From contig NZ_JHYS01000002.1 in NCBI RefSeq assembly GCF_000688255.1, positions 186,001-250,000 on the forward strand: 64,000 bases of DNA. The letters run 5' to 3'. A model generated the notes under the pieces. It made no database searches. It had not been told where the DNA came from and worked only from the letters and a program-made list of their open reading frames with translations. Position 1 is the stretch's first letter. Each line of letters opens with the position of its first letter. Position numbers and translations under genes: made by a program. Source of the stretch: Simplicispira psychrophila DSM 11588 (lineage in GTDB: Bacteria; Pseudomonadota; Gammaproteobacteria; Burkholderiales; Burkholderiaceae_C). Shown here piece by piece: positions 24,302 through 32,748 of the stretch.

Positions 24302-24322
24302 GTTCCTTTGGACAAAAGGAAC
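24302..24322 (-). promoter_or_regulatory. Hairpin that pairs the osmC Shine-Dalgarno
   Basis: In the osmC transcript GTTCCTTT (24322-24315) pairs perfectly with AAAGGAAC (24309-24302) around a 5-nt loop. The second arm contains the Shine-Dalgarno AAGGA, six bases before the ATG. Folding would hide the ribosome site, suggesting translational or thermosensor-like control (inference). Confidence 0.5.
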
Positions 24323-24356
24323 ATCACAGCATGGCGCCGCTCTGCGGGCTGTCGGC

Positions 24357-24380
24357 CACGGCCGCGCCGGTGCGGCCGTG
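24357..24380 (-). terminator. GC-rich hairpin downstream of dsrE
   Basis: CACGGCCGC at 24357-24365 and its exact complement at 24372-24380 with a 6-nt loop, 20 bp past the dsrE stop. There is no T tract, so it may be a weak terminator or a transcript-stabilising stem between dsrE and osmC. Confidence 0.45.
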
Positions 24381-24399
24381 CCGTCCTACAACGGTGGCC

Positions 24400-24756
24400 T
24401 CAGAACGTCAGCACCTTGTCGGCGTCCAGCGTCCACTGGGCCAGTTCGGCCAGGGTGCCAATTTCTAGTCCCTTGATCAGTGGCAGATCGGCCAGACCGC
24501 GCGCCAAGGCGCAGGTGCGGCACAGGCGGATGGTGACGCCGCAGTCCACCAGTTGCTCGACCAGGGCTTGCAGGCCGCTGCCGTTGCCATCCTGCTGGTT
24601 GGGCAGGCCGACAAACGAGGCGTCGGACATCAAGAAAACGCGCAGTTGCACTTCTTCCGTGGGGTGCGCTGCCAGAGCGGTAGCCACGCGCAGGCCAGAC
24701 AGGCAGCGCTCGCTGCCATAGGGGGCAGCATGGATGATGATCAGGATTTTTTGCAT
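24400..24756 (-). CDS. DsrE-family sulfur-relay-like protein
   Basis: 118 residues with the DsrE/DsrF/TusD fold signature: a hydrophobic beta strand (Ile-Leu-Ile-Ile-Ile-His-Ala-Ala-Pro-Tyr-Gly-Ser) at the N-terminus, a Leu-Arg-Val-Phe-Leu-Met-Ser-Asp-Ala strand near residue 40 and a Cys near 79-82 (Leu-Cys-Arg-Thr-Cys-Ala) where sulfur-carrying cysteines lie in DsrE proteins. AAGGAG precedes the ATG. Third gene of a yedE-yedF-dsrE operon, so it probably takes part in persulfide or selenium transfer in the cytoplasm (inference). Confidence 0.87.
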   Translation of the reverse strand: MQKILIIIHAAPYGSERCLSGLRVATALAAHPTEEVQLRVFLMSDASFVGLPNQQDGNGSGLQALVEQLVDCGVTIRLCRTCALARGLADLPLIKGLEIGTLAELAQWTLDADKVLTF

Positions 24757-24781
24757 CAGGGACTCCTTGGGATGGTGCTGT

Positions 24782-25036
24782 TTAACGGCGGATCAGGTAG
24801 CGGATCGTCGGCCCGTCCTGCTGGATTTCCAGCACTTCGTAGCCGTGGTTTTTGGCGTCCAGCGGAATGTTGTTGATCGACTGCGGGCAGTCCGACACCA
24901 CTTCCAGAATCTGGCCGGGCGCCAGTTGCGGCATGGCTTCGAGGGTGGCCACCGCTGGGTACGGGCAGGGCTCGCCGACCATGTCGAGGCGAAAGTCGGG
25001 AAGGTAGGGGCTGGTGGATGGGGAGGTGACTGTCAT
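24782..25036 (-). CDS. yedF: TusA/YedF-like sulfurtransferase
   Basis: 84 residues with the family motif Gly-Glu-Pro-Cys-Pro-Tyr-Pro-Ala near residue 21; the Cys carries persulfide sulfur in TusA proteins. The Cys-Pro-Tyr-Pro variant and the close spacing (9 bp) to a YedE transporter identify it as YedF-like rather than tRNA-thiolation TusA. YedE/YedF pairs are associated with sulfur or selenium delivery. A second Cys in Ser-Asp-Cys-Pro-Gln is also typical of this subgroup. Confidence 0.88.
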   Translation of the reverse strand: MTVTSPSTSPYLPDFRLDMVGEPCPYPAVATLEAMPQLAPGQILEVVSDCPQSINNIPLDAKNHGYEVLEIQQDGPTIRYLIRR

Positions 25037-25045
25037 GGGGGTCTT

Positions 25046-26269
25046 TCAGAGTGCGGTTTGCAGCAGGGCCGCGGCGGTAGCGTTCTGGCGGGCCTTCTTG
25101 GCAAAAAAGTGCTTTTCCCACCAGATGACCAGTGCCAGCGACAGGCCGAGCATCAGGTAAGTCGCCAGCAGGCCGCCCTGTGGGCCGAGTGTCTTGAGCA
25201 GGTTGACCTTGTCGTAATTGACGGCAATCGTGGGCGCCAGATCGTCCCACACCAGCGCCAAAAGTGTTGAGCCGATGACGTTGCCCAGGCCGACCCACCA
25301 GTAGTGCACCTGACCTTCGACGGCGCGGTACATCCAGCCGGTTTCGCAGCCACCGGCCAGCACGATGCCAAAGCCAAACAACAGGCCGCCAATCACCGCA
25401 TTCGGGCCGGCCCAGAAGATTTTCGGATCCAGCCCCAGCTGCACATAGCTGTACACGCCAATCGTGCTGACCGCCATGCCGGCAAGGATGGCCTTGGCCA
25501 TCTGCGTGCGCCCGGTGATCCACAGGTCGCGAAAGGCCGAGGTAAAGCAGACCTGGGCGCGCTCGATGATCAGGCCAAACGCCAGGCCAAACAGCGCTGC
25601 CAGCCCGAGCTTGGGCGCATCGAACATCTTGGCCACGGCCCAGACGATGAAGGCCAGAAACAGGAACATCCCGAGGCGAAAACGCGTTTTGGCCTGCGCC
25701 GCGTGCGCTGACAACGGCTGCGGCGCCGAGACCTTTTGCAGCTTCACCGGGATGCGAAATACCGGCAGCAGGCTGACCTTGGCGCCGGCCAGCGAGCCAA
25801 TCGCCGTGGCGATGGCAAAGAACCAAGCGTGCAGCGAGAACTGCGGAATACCGGTGAAGAACGCCGCCAGATTGCAGCCCATCGCCAAACGTGCGCCAAA
25901 GCCGGCAATGATGCCGCCGGCCAGCGCCTGGAACACACGGATGCGGTGCGTCGGGTAACGCAGCTTGACGTTATTGGCCCACAGCGCCGCAGAAAAGCAG
26001 CCGACGAACATGCCGATGATCATCACGCCATCGATGCGGGTCAGCGGTGTGCCCTGCAGTCCAATGAGCTTGAAATAGCCCCAGTGGGACAAGTCCACGC
26101 CAGCAAACTGCAGCGCATGTCCGCCCCAGCGCGTGAACTCGCCGGTGACGGCCCAGAAGGTGCCGGTCAGGCCAAAGTAATAGGCCGACAGCACCCCCGC
26201 CGCAATGACGGCGGGGACGGGTGACCAAAAGCGCACCAAGTAGTGCTGCTTGAACTGATTCCAGGACAT
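25046..26269 (-). CDS. yedE: YeeE/YedE-family thiosulfate/selenium transporter
   Basis: 407 residues, about ten membrane helices. The diagnostic conserved cysteines are present: Met-Gly-Cys-Asn-Leu-Ala-Ala-Phe-Phe near residue 130, Arg-Ala-Gln-Val-Cys-Phe-Thr-Ser-Ala near 236 and Ala-Gly-Gly-Cys-Glu-Thr-Gly near 308. In the related thiosulfate transporter YeeE such cysteines relay the substrate through the inner membrane. The long N-terminus and Gln-Phe-Ser-Leu-His motif fit the YedE/FdhT subgroup linked to selenium metabolism. First gene of the yedE-yedF-dsrE operon. Whether it moves thiosulfate or a selenium compound is not decided by sequence. Confidence 0.9.
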   Translation of the reverse strand: MSWNQFKQHYLVRFWSPVPAVIAAGVLSAYYFGLTGTFWAVTGEFTRWGGHALQFAGVDLSHWGYFKLIGLQGTPLTRIDGVMIIGMFVGCFSAALWANNVKLRYPTHRIRVFQALAGGIIAGFGARLAMGCNLAAFFTGIPQFSLHAWFFAIATAIGSLAGAKVSLLPVFRIPVKLQKVSAPQPLSAHAAQAKTRFRLGMFLFLAFIVWAVAKMFDAPKLGLAALFGLAFGLIIERAQVCFTSAFRDLWITGRTQMAKAILAGMAVSTIGVYSYVQLGLDPKIFWAGPNAVIGGLLFGFGIVLAGGCETGWMYRAVEGQVHYWWVGLGNVIGSTLLALVWDDLAPTIAVNYDKVNLLKTLGPQGGLLATYLMLGLSLALVIWWEKHFFAKKARQNATAAALLQTAL

Positions 26270-26375
26270 GGGGGGTGACTTTGCAGAAGGGATATAAAAA
26301 CAAAGGCTCCCGAAAAGGAGCTTGCCGGGCTTATTTTCGTCCTATTGACCCACCGCTGTGATATGCCTTGCTGAC

Positions 26376-27014
26376 ATGAAAAACCATGCCCTCTCTCAAG
26401 CGCCTTCGCCATCCCCGCTGTCCCTGGTGCCGGCCGAGATCGATTTTGCTGCCGAGGCGGCCCTCGTGGCGCGCCAGTTGATCGGCCTCACGCTGCTGGT
26501 GGAGGGTGTCGGCGGGCGCATTGTCGAAGTCGAGGCCTATGACCAAAGCGATCCGGCATCGCACACCTTTGCCGGCCCGACGCCACGCTGCGCAGCGATG
26601 TTTGGGCCGCCCGGCTGTGCCTATGTGTACCGCTCGTATGGCCTGCACTGGTGCCTGAATGCCGTCTGCCGCGAGGTCGGCCACGGTGCCGGGGTGCTGC
26701 TGCGCGCGCTGGAGCCGACCCACGGCTTGGTGCAAATGCGCGTGCGCCGGGGGCTGGACAACCAGCGCCTGCTGTGCGCCGGGCCGGGGCGGTTGACGCA
26801 AGCGCTGGGGGTGGATGCGCGCTGCAACGGCCTGTCCCTGCAGGCGCCGCCGTTTACGCTGTGGCAACCCGCGCCCAGTCAGCCACCCATCCCCATCGAG
26901 ATCGTCACCGGCCCGCGCATCGGCATCTCCAAAGCGGTCGAGGTACCGTGGCGCTTTGGCGAGCGCGGCTCCCGGTTTCTGAGCCGCGCCTTTGCCGCGC
27001 CACGCCGCAGTTGA
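26376..27014 (+). CDS. mpg: DNA-3-methyladenine glycosylase (AAG/MPG family)
   Basis: 212 residues from the ATG at 26376; a GTG at 26358 is possible. It excises alkylated purines in base-excision repair. The catalytic Glu lies in Val-Glu-Val-Glu-Ala-Tyr near residue 51, then His-Thr-Phe-Ala-Gly-Pro-Thr and Met-Phe-Gly-Pro-Pro-Gly-Cys-Ala-Tyr-Val-Tyr near 80, and Gly-Pro-Gly-Arg-Leu-Thr-Gln-Ala-Leu-Gly near 140. It is divergent from yedE with a small GC-rich hairpin in the spacer. Nothing is unusual in length or sequence. Confidence 0.93.
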   Translation: MKNHALSQAPSPSPLSLVPAEIDFAAEAALVARQLIGLTLLVEGVGGRIVEVEAYDQSDPASHTFAGPTPRCAAMFGPPGCAYVYRSYGLHWCLNAVCREVGHGAGVLLRALEPTHGLVQMRVRRGLDNQRLLCAGPGRLTQALGVDARCNGLSLQAPPFTLWQPAPSQPPIPIEIVTGPRIGISKAVEVPWRFGERGSRFLSRAFAAPRRS

Positions 27015-27142
27015 AGCCGCGGTGGGGCCACCACGCTTTCTTCAACTTTGATGTTGCTTTGCGCGCGTTGGCATTTGCTGCGCGGAAGGCGAAAGAGCCG
27101 AAAATTCTGCGGTGAACCCCTGCCCGTCATCAACATCCCAAG

Positions 27143-30100
27143 TCAACCCAGCCAATCGGCTTTCAAATGCCACTGGGCGATCCAGGCCGGTATCTCTTGG
27201 GCTGGCATAGGATGCGCAATGCCGTAGCCCTGTGCTAGGTCACAGCCAATGTCCAACAACATACGGCAGTGCGCTGGCGTCTCAACGCCCTCGGCAATGA
27301 CTTGTCGCTTGAAGGCGGTGGCCAAACCCAGCACACCCTTGACAATGGCCAGATCTTCTGGATCGACCAACATGTCACGAATAAAGCTTTGATCGATCTT
27401 GAGGGTCTGAGCCGGCAGGCGTTTGAGGTGGGTCAGCGTCGAAAAGCCCGTGCCGAAATCATCCAGTGCAAAACTCACACCCCATGTGGCGCACTCCGTG
27501 ATGACATGGGCCACCAGGCTGATGTCTTCCAGTGCACTGGTCTCCAACACCTCCAACTCCAGCTGACCGGGCTTGACCTGTGGATGGCGCGCCAAGGCCG
27601 CTTTCAAGGACTCTGTGAATTGGGGCTGTTGCAAATGGTGCCCGGTGAGGTTGATGCTGACCGGCAGTTCTATCCCGGCACTGCGCCACCACTCGATCTG
27701 CCGCAGTGCCGTATCCATCACCCATTCACCCAGCTCAATGCCAATGGCATGGTTCTGAATTTCGGGCAAAAACAGGCCGGGAGCCAATAACCCACGCTGT
27801 GGATGCCACCAACGGATCAGTGCCTCGGCCCCCACCACATCACCCGTGCGCAGGTTCACCTTGGGTTGGTAATAAAGCACCAACTCACCATTGCGCAGCG
27901 CTTGCTGAATGCGTAGCACCGACGCGTTGCGCAAACGCAAGGTCCGGTCGTGTGCGGTGTCAAACAGGTGGTAGCGATTTTTGCCCGCCATTTTTGCGCT
28001 GTACATGGCCTGGTCGGCTTGGCGCAGCAACTGATCCCCATCGGCTTCCTCGATTTGCGGATAAATGGTGACACCCACACTGGCAGAGACACGCAGGCTG
28101 TGGCCGTCAAGCTCGATCGGACTGGCCGCAATGTCCAGCAGACGCTGAATCATGGGCACGGCCGACTGAATGCCAGGTAAGTCCACCAGGATGGCCACAA
28201 ACTCGTCCCGGCCCAGCCTTGCAATCGTGTCACCTTCACGCATGGATGCCTTGAATTGCCCCGACAGTGCCGTCAAGAGCCGGTCGCCCAAGGCATGTCC
28301 ATGGTGGTCGTTGACGGCTTTGAAGCCGTCCAGATCGAGGTAGACCACGGCCAACTGCAACCCTCGCCGTTTGCTTTGCGCAATGGCGTGTTGCATCCGA
28401 TCACTTAGAAGCACCCGGTTGGGTAGACCGGTAAGGGTGTCGTAATTCGCCATGTACTCCAGGTGATTTTTATGGGCACGCTGGGAGCTGATGTCCGAAA
28501 AACTGCCCACAATGCGCAGCACCTGTCCCTGGCTGTCGCGCTCCACCACCCGACCACGGTCCTGTACCCAGATGACTGCACCGTCTTTGCGCAGCAGTCG
28601 ATGCTCGGAGTGGTAGTCCATAGCTCCATGCACCACCATCTGGTCAAGCCGTTGTTGTACGATTTGCCGGTCTTGCGGGTGAATCAGGCTGATAAAGAAA
28701 TCCACCGTCTCGGGAATTTCGCTGGCATCAAATTGCAGGTTTTTGTACCACTGTGGGTTGTGAATGACCCGACCGGTGGGCAGATGCCAGTCCCATATGC
28801 CTTCGCGGACAATCTCCATCACCTGCTGCAAGCGTTGCTCGCTCTCGGTGACCTTCTGCTGCGCATGGATTATGTCAGTGATGTCCTGTGCAATCACCAG
28901 GATCTGGTTCTGACCGTCCACGCCAAGAAGCGGCTTTTTAATGGAGCGGTAGTGCCGAATGACACCGGTATTGTTATCGCGGCTGTTCTCAAAGACGACT
29001 TGTGTCTCGCCCTTGGCCATGATGCTCAGCACGTTGTGGCGGAAAAATTCGGCCATTTCCTGCGGAACGCCAAAGTCGCCGTCGTGTTTGCCAACCATCT
29101 GCTGAGGGGTGGTGCCGTAGAGCGTTGCCACCGTGCGATTGCCCAATAAAAAATTTCCTTCGTGATCTTTGAGCATCACCGGGTCTGGAATTTCGTCAAC
29201 AACGGTGCGCAAGAACAACTCGCTGGCCCGCAGCGCGCGCTCAGCCGCCTTGCGGCCTGAAATGTCAATGTCGAGGCAATACATTTCCGGCTCGCCATCG
29301 GAATCGATTTGCATCACGTGGCTGGAAAAAACCTCGACGGCGGAGCCATCCGCACGTTGCATGGTCAACTCAGCTGCTTCAATGGCCGCGCCGCCCTGGC
29401 ACCAAGCATCCACCAGTTGAATCATCGACGCACGCATGGACGGTGGAATGATCAAGTCTTCCAGCTGCCGACCTAACGCTTGCGTATGCGTGTAGCCGTA
29501 GAGTGCTTCGCTGGCCTGGTTCCAGTAGATTACCCGCCGCTGGCGGTCATAGCCTTGCACCGCGATGGATGGAACTTGATTGAAGATCGTGGCCAGACGT
29601 TTCTCGTTCTGGGCCAGCGCCAGTTCCGCTTTTTTGAGATCAGAGATGTCACGAACAATGCCAAAGAGGCCAATGAGGTGACCGTCCCCATCGCGCAGCG
29701 GGTATTTGCGGTTGTCGAACCACCCCAGCTTACCGTCCTGTCTGGGCATGGATTGCACGGCGTGGGTTACCGCCGCACCGGCCAATACCTGCTGGTCCAA
29801 CGCGTAATACTTGTCGGCATAGCTCTCGGGGAACAGGTCGTAATTTGTCTGGTCGATCAGGCTCGTCTGCTGCCCCATTGACACCAAAGCCGGACTGGCA
29901 CCCACAAAGACGTGGTGCCGATTTTTGAAGTAAATGAAGTCGCCCGTGCTCTCCATCATGGCCTGAAAATTGGCCATGAGCGAGTTGTATTCCAGAGAAG
30001 GCGCCATGCGTTTGGCTTCCCTCAATTGCAACGCTAGTTGCGTTGCCCCTCCTGGTTGCACGCTGTGGGTGAAGTGGCCGGCAACACACCGAATACGGCC

Positions 30101-30337
30101 ATCGGCGTGGCGAAGACGCAGGTTGATACTGGCTGAGTCGGGCACTGTGTCTGGCAAAAACAGCTTGGCAGCCAGATCTTGATCGCCGGGGTGAATCAGT
30201 TCGTCCAGTTCCGGATGGCCCTGCAGCAATTGCTCTGCGGTATAGCCCAGCAGCTGGTGCGGTTGCCCTTTGATGGCCTTCAGGGTGATATCAGGGGTCA
30301 GTTCAAAAATGAACAAAACATCAGGTGTGCTCGGCAT
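27143..30337 (-). CDS. Multi-PAS GGDEF-EAL protein with degenerate GRDEF site
   Basis: 1064 residues, no membrane segments. About five PAS modules (1-110, 115-245, 250-365, 375-490, 505-625), then GGDEF (635-800) and EAL (810-1064). The cyclase signature reads Gly-Arg-Asp-Glu-Phe near residue 707 instead of Gly-Gly-Asp-Glu-Phe, so cyclase activity may be lost or altered. The EAL domain looks competent, with Glu-Ala-Leu-Ile-Arg-Trp near 838 and Asp-Asp-Phe-Gly-Thr-Gly-Phe-Ser near 955. The likely net role is a cyclic di-GMP phosphodiesterase driven by PAS-sensed signals. It is monocistronic. Confidence 0.92.
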   Translation of the reverse strand: MPSTPDVLFIFELTPDITLKAIKGQPHQLLGYTAEQLLQGHPELDELIHPGDQDLAAKLFLPDTVPDSASINLRLRHADGRIRCVAGHFTHSVQPGGATQLALQLREAKRMAPSLEYNSLMANFQAMMESTGDFIYFKNRHHVFVGASPALVSMGQQTSLIDQTNYDLFPESYADKYYALDQQVLAGAAVTHAVQSMPRQDGKLGWFDNRKYPLRDGDGHLIGLFGIVRDISDLKKAELALAQNEKRLATIFNQVPSIAVQGYDRQRRVIYWNQASEALYGYTHTQALGRQLEDLIIPPSMRASMIQLVDAWCQGGAAIEAAELTMQRADGSAVEVFSSHVMQIDSDGEPEMYCLDIDISGRKAAERALRASELFLRTVVDEIPDPVMLKDHEGNFLLGNRTVATLYGTTPQQMVGKHDGDFGVPQEMAEFFRHNVLSIMAKGETQVVFENSRDNNTGVIRHYRSIKKPLLGVDGQNQILVIAQDITDIIHAQQKVTESEQRLQQVMEIVREGIWDWHLPTGRVIHNPQWYKNLQFDASEIPETVDFFISLIHPQDRQIVQQRLDQMVVHGAMDYHSEHRLLRKDGAVIWVQDRGRVVERDSQGQVLRIVGSFSDISSQRAHKNHLEYMANYDTLTGLPNRVLLSDRMQHAIAQSKRRGLQLAVVYLDLDGFKAVNDHHGHALGDRLLTALSGQFKASMREGDTIARLGRDEFVAILVDLPGIQSAVPMIQRLLDIAASPIELDGHSLRVSASVGVTIYPQIEEADGDQLLRQADQAMYSAKMAGKNRYHLFDTAHDRTLRLRNASVLRIQQALRNGELVLYYQPKVNLRTGDVVGAEALIRWWHPQRGLLAPGLFLPEIQNHAIGIELGEWVMDTALRQIEWWRSAGIELPVSINLTGHHLQQPQFTESLKAALARHPQVKPGQLELEVLETSALEDISLVAHVITECATWGVSFALDDFGTGFSTLTHLKRLPAQTLKIDQSFIRDMLVDPEDLAIVKGVLGLATAFKRQVIAEGVETPAHCRMLLDIGCDLAQGYGIAHPMPAQEIPAWIAQWHLKADWLG

Positions 30338-30749
30338 TGGGCCTAACTTTTAAGGTGACATTTGCTGGTGGTGATCGGAACCAGGCCCTTCCATTTTTGC
30401 ACGCGCACCACGCTGAAGGGCCCCGGGATTGACCTGATGCCCAGAAGATGGACAAACCTTCAACGGCAGGGCAAAGGAGGACACAGCGTTCAAGCTCAAG
30501 GGCATCAAGAGCGTGCTGGCCGGTGAGGGGGGAGCGAAGCGGCTGCCCCACCCCGCCCCACGCTACGCCGGCCCTACAGGTCGAGCGACTTGACCCCACA
30601 GGCACTGCGCTGGTGCCTGGCAACCTATCCGCAAGCAACAAGCCGGTGGGCTGGAATGGACCCCCTGATCTGAGAAGTAAAAAATACGAGTCAAAAGTGC
30701 CTCTGGCGCTTGTCTGTAAAGCGCTGGCAGCTCTTAAAAATAGAGTCAA
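30338..30749. other. Intergenic region with a dispersed repeat at its right end
   Basis: 412 bp between the GRDEF/EAL gene and the DTW gene. It contains the promoter region of the former (near 30340-30420), a GC-rich central stretch without a convincing gene, and a dispersed repeat at 30675-30749. Possible reading frames in the middle have no ribosome site and no family I recognise. Confidence 0.55.
30675..30749 (+). repeat. Dispersed ~65-bp repeat beside the DTW stop codon
   Basis: Shows GAGTCAAAAGTGCCTCTGGC, then AAAGCGCTGGCAGCTCTTAA, ending directly at the stop of the DTW gene. Same element as at 36409, 46910 and 59727. Confidence 0.7.
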
Positions 30750-31523
30750 TCAAACGTCCTGTCGATCTTGCTGCGCAGCGCACAAGCGGCGCAAATGCAG
30801 GTGCGCTGCGTCCTCCCAGGCGGCCGGTTGCTGGTTTCTGGCTTGCACATAGTGGTGCGTGAACACGTCCAGATACGCCTCCAGCATTTGCGCCGCTGCG
30901 TGGTCGCCGGCCAGTTCCAAGCACAGCGCCGCCACTTCCGAGGTGCAGACATGTGCTTCGCAACGCGAGCGGCGCAGGCGGTAGCGCGACAGCTGCTGCG
31001 GCTGCAGACTGAGCACCGGCAAGTTGTCGAGGTACGGACTTTTGCGAAACATCTTGCGCGCCTCGGGCCAAGTGGCGTCGAGCAGCAGAAACAGCGGGCG
31101 TTTGGTGCTGGCATCCGATGTTGTTGCTGGCGCTGCCAGCAGCTGCGTCACCAGCCGCCCGGGCGCCACATATTCGCCCGGAAACACCACATATGGCTGC
31201 CACTGCGGATCGGCCAGCAGCGCCAGCAAAGCTGGATCGATCTCGGTGCGCGTCCAGCCAAAAGCAAAGGTGTCGGTCACTACATCGGCAATCAGCCAAC
31301 CGGTGTTGCTGGGTTTCAGCGGCTCGATGTCGGCCATCAGCAAACACACCCCAGCGCGCGCCGCCACCGCCGGACGCAAGGCGCACAGGCAATGGCTGGC
31401 CGGCAGACGGCAGCCAGCACAGCGCTCGATGCGCGAACCGCCGCGCGCCAGAAACGGCTTGGCACTGCGCGCCAGCCGAGCAGTGCGCAGGCGCGAAACC
31501 GCGTGCGGCGCTACAGCAGACAT
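30750..31523 (-). CDS. DTW-domain tRNA aminocarboxypropyltransferase (TapT-like)
   Basis: 257 residues from the ATG at 31523, which shares one base with the stop of the upstream methyltransferase (GTG at 31526 is possible). An N-terminal Cys cluster (Cys-Ala-Gly-Cys-x6-Cys-Leu-Cys) precedes the DTW domain. The signature is Leu-Leu-Asp-Ala-Thr-Trp-Pro-Glu-Ala near residue 150, followed by Ser-Arg-Tyr-Arg-Leu-Arg. Characterised relatives (E. coli TapT/YfiP) make acp3U at position 47 of tRNA using SAM. It probably forms an operon with the methyltransferase. Confidence 0.87.
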   Translation of the reverse strand: MSAVAPHAVSRLRTARLARSAKPFLARGGSRIERCAGCRLPASHCLCALRPAVAARAGVCLLMADIEPLKPSNTGWLIADVVTDTFAFGWTRTEIDPALLALLADPQWQPYVVFPGEYVAPGRLVTQLLAAPATTSDASTKRPLFLLLDATWPEARKMFRKSPYLDNLPVLSLQPQQLSRYRLRRSRCEAHVCTSEVAALCLELAGDHAAAQMLEAYLDVFTHHYVQARNQQPAAWEDAAHLHLRRLCAAQQDRQDV

Positions 31524-32131
31524 CACCGCCGCCCCACGCTTTCCAGCGCAAACAGCGGCAGCTCAGCGCGCTCACTGAGCCAGACGCCACCGCCCACTTC
31601 CGCAAAATGGCTGCCCAGGCCGCGCCGGTACAGCTGCGCGCGATGGCGAAACATGCGGCCATCGGTAATCTCTTCGTCCAGGATGCCCAGCTCCCAGTCC
31701 TCGCGCGTCACGGCTTCGACGTACAACGCGCCTTGGCACAGGGTGCCCAGATTGGCCATCGCCGCTTTGGCATCGTCGGCGCTCAGATACGGCAGCACGC
31801 CCTGGCAGATCACCAGGTCAAACGGTGCGCTGGCGCGGTAATTGACCACCGAGCCGCGCTCCCAGCCAAAGCGCTCGCACAGGTAGGGGCTGTATTCCAC
31901 GCCCTGAAACGTCGCCAGCGGAAAGTGCCGCGCCATCACCTCGCGCCACAGCCCAATGCCGCAGCCGACATCCAGCACCCGCGCCACCGGCACGCGCAGG
32001 TAGTGCAGGTAGCTGCAGACAAACGCCCCCAGCCGCTCGACGTGGCCGGGATCGACCACGCTGGTTTTTTTGTCGAAATAAAAGCGCTGGTAATACGCCT
32101 CGTCAAACCAACCGTCACTTGCAGATTGCAC
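31523..32131 (-). CDS. Class I SAM-dependent methyltransferase
   Basis: 202 residues. Motif I is Val-Leu-Asp-Val-Gly-Cys-Gly-Ile-Gly near residue 50, the acidic end of strand 2 is in Gly-Val-Glu-Tyr-Ser near 78 and motif IV is Asp-Leu-Val-Ile-Cys-Gln-Gly-Val near 108. The substrate is unknown. The overlap with the DTW gene suggests a joint role, possibly in tRNA or small-molecule methylation, but this is only positional. A strong terminator for the next gene upstream ends 22 bp before its start. Confidence 0.85.
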   Translation of the reverse strand: MQSASDGWFDEAYYQRFYFDKKTSVVDPGHVERLGAFVCSYLHYLRVPVARVLDVGCGIGLWREVMARHFPLATFQGVEYSPYLCERFGWERGSVVNYRASAPFDLVICQGVLPYLSADDAKAAMANLGTLCQGALYVEAVTREDWELGILDEEITDGRMFRHRAQLYRRGLGSHFAEVGGGVWLSERAELPLFALESVGRR

Positions 32132-32146
32132 GCCTCAGACCCTCGT

Positions 32147-32171
32147 AAAAAAGACGGCCCGCCGGGCCGTC
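32147..32171 (-). terminator. Rho-independent terminator of the glyoxalase-fold gene
   Basis: GACGGCCC at 32153-32160 and GGGCCGTC at 32164-32171 form a perfect 8-bp stem with a 3-nt loop. On the minus strand it is followed by six Ts (32152-32147). It lies 65 bp past the stop of the gene at 32236-32619. Confidence 0.9.
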
Positions 32172-32235
32172 AAAGGGGCGCAAGTATGGCGCACGGCCCC
32201 GCCACAACAGGCGCGGGCGCGTGCGCCAAGGGGTG

Positions 32236-32619
32236 TTAAGCCGCTGCCGGGCGGTGCAGTACGCAGAGCTTGTTGCCGTCCGGGTCGCGCAGATACGCCA
32301 AGTACAGCTTGCCGGTCGGGCCGTCGCGCCAGCCGGGCGCGTCTTCGCAGGGGGTGCCGCCGTGCGCCAAGCCGGCCGCATGGAAGGCGGCGCCCTGCTC
32401 AGGCGAATCGATATGAAAGCCCACGGTGCTGCCATTGCCGTGGCACGCCGCCTGGCCATTGATGGGGGTGCTGATGGCAAACGTGCCGGTGGGGCTGCGG
32501 TAGAAATAGCGCTGCTTGTTGGCCACCCCCGGCGCCACGCCCAGCGCACCCAATACCGCGTCGTAAAACTGCTTCGACTTCTCCAGATCGTTCACACCCA
32601 CCATCACATGACTGAACAT
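32236..32619 (-). CDS. VOC-superfamily (glyoxalase-fold) protein
   Basis: 127 residues with the glyoxalase/bleomycin-resistance fold: Met-Phe-Ser-His-Val-Met-Val-Gly-Val-Asn-Asp-Leu-Glu-Lys-Ser-Lys-Gln-Phe-Tyr at the N-terminus (metal His at 4) and Lys-Leu-Tyr-Leu-Ala-Tyr-Leu-Arg-Asp-Pro-Asp-Gly-Asn-Lys near the C-terminus. This small lactoylglutathione-lyase-like subgroup is common in proteobacteria; the substrate is unknown. Monocistronic with its own terminator. Confidence 0.88.
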   Translation of the reverse strand: MFSHVMVGVNDLEKSKQFYDAVLGALGVAPGVANKQRYFYRSPTGTFAISTPINGQAACHGNGSTVGFHIDSPEQGAAFHAAGLAHGGTPCEDAPGWRDGPTGKLYLAYLRDPDGNKLCVLHRPAAA

Positions 32620-32748
32620 TGCTTTTCCTTCTCAACAGGCCATGCGCCAGCGACATGCCGGCGCTGGCGCATGGTAGCGGCGCAGCGCCTGGGGCCTGCA
32701 GCGCTGGTTCGATGACAGTTTTGGGCGGGTGGATAAGGCGGCAGCCGG

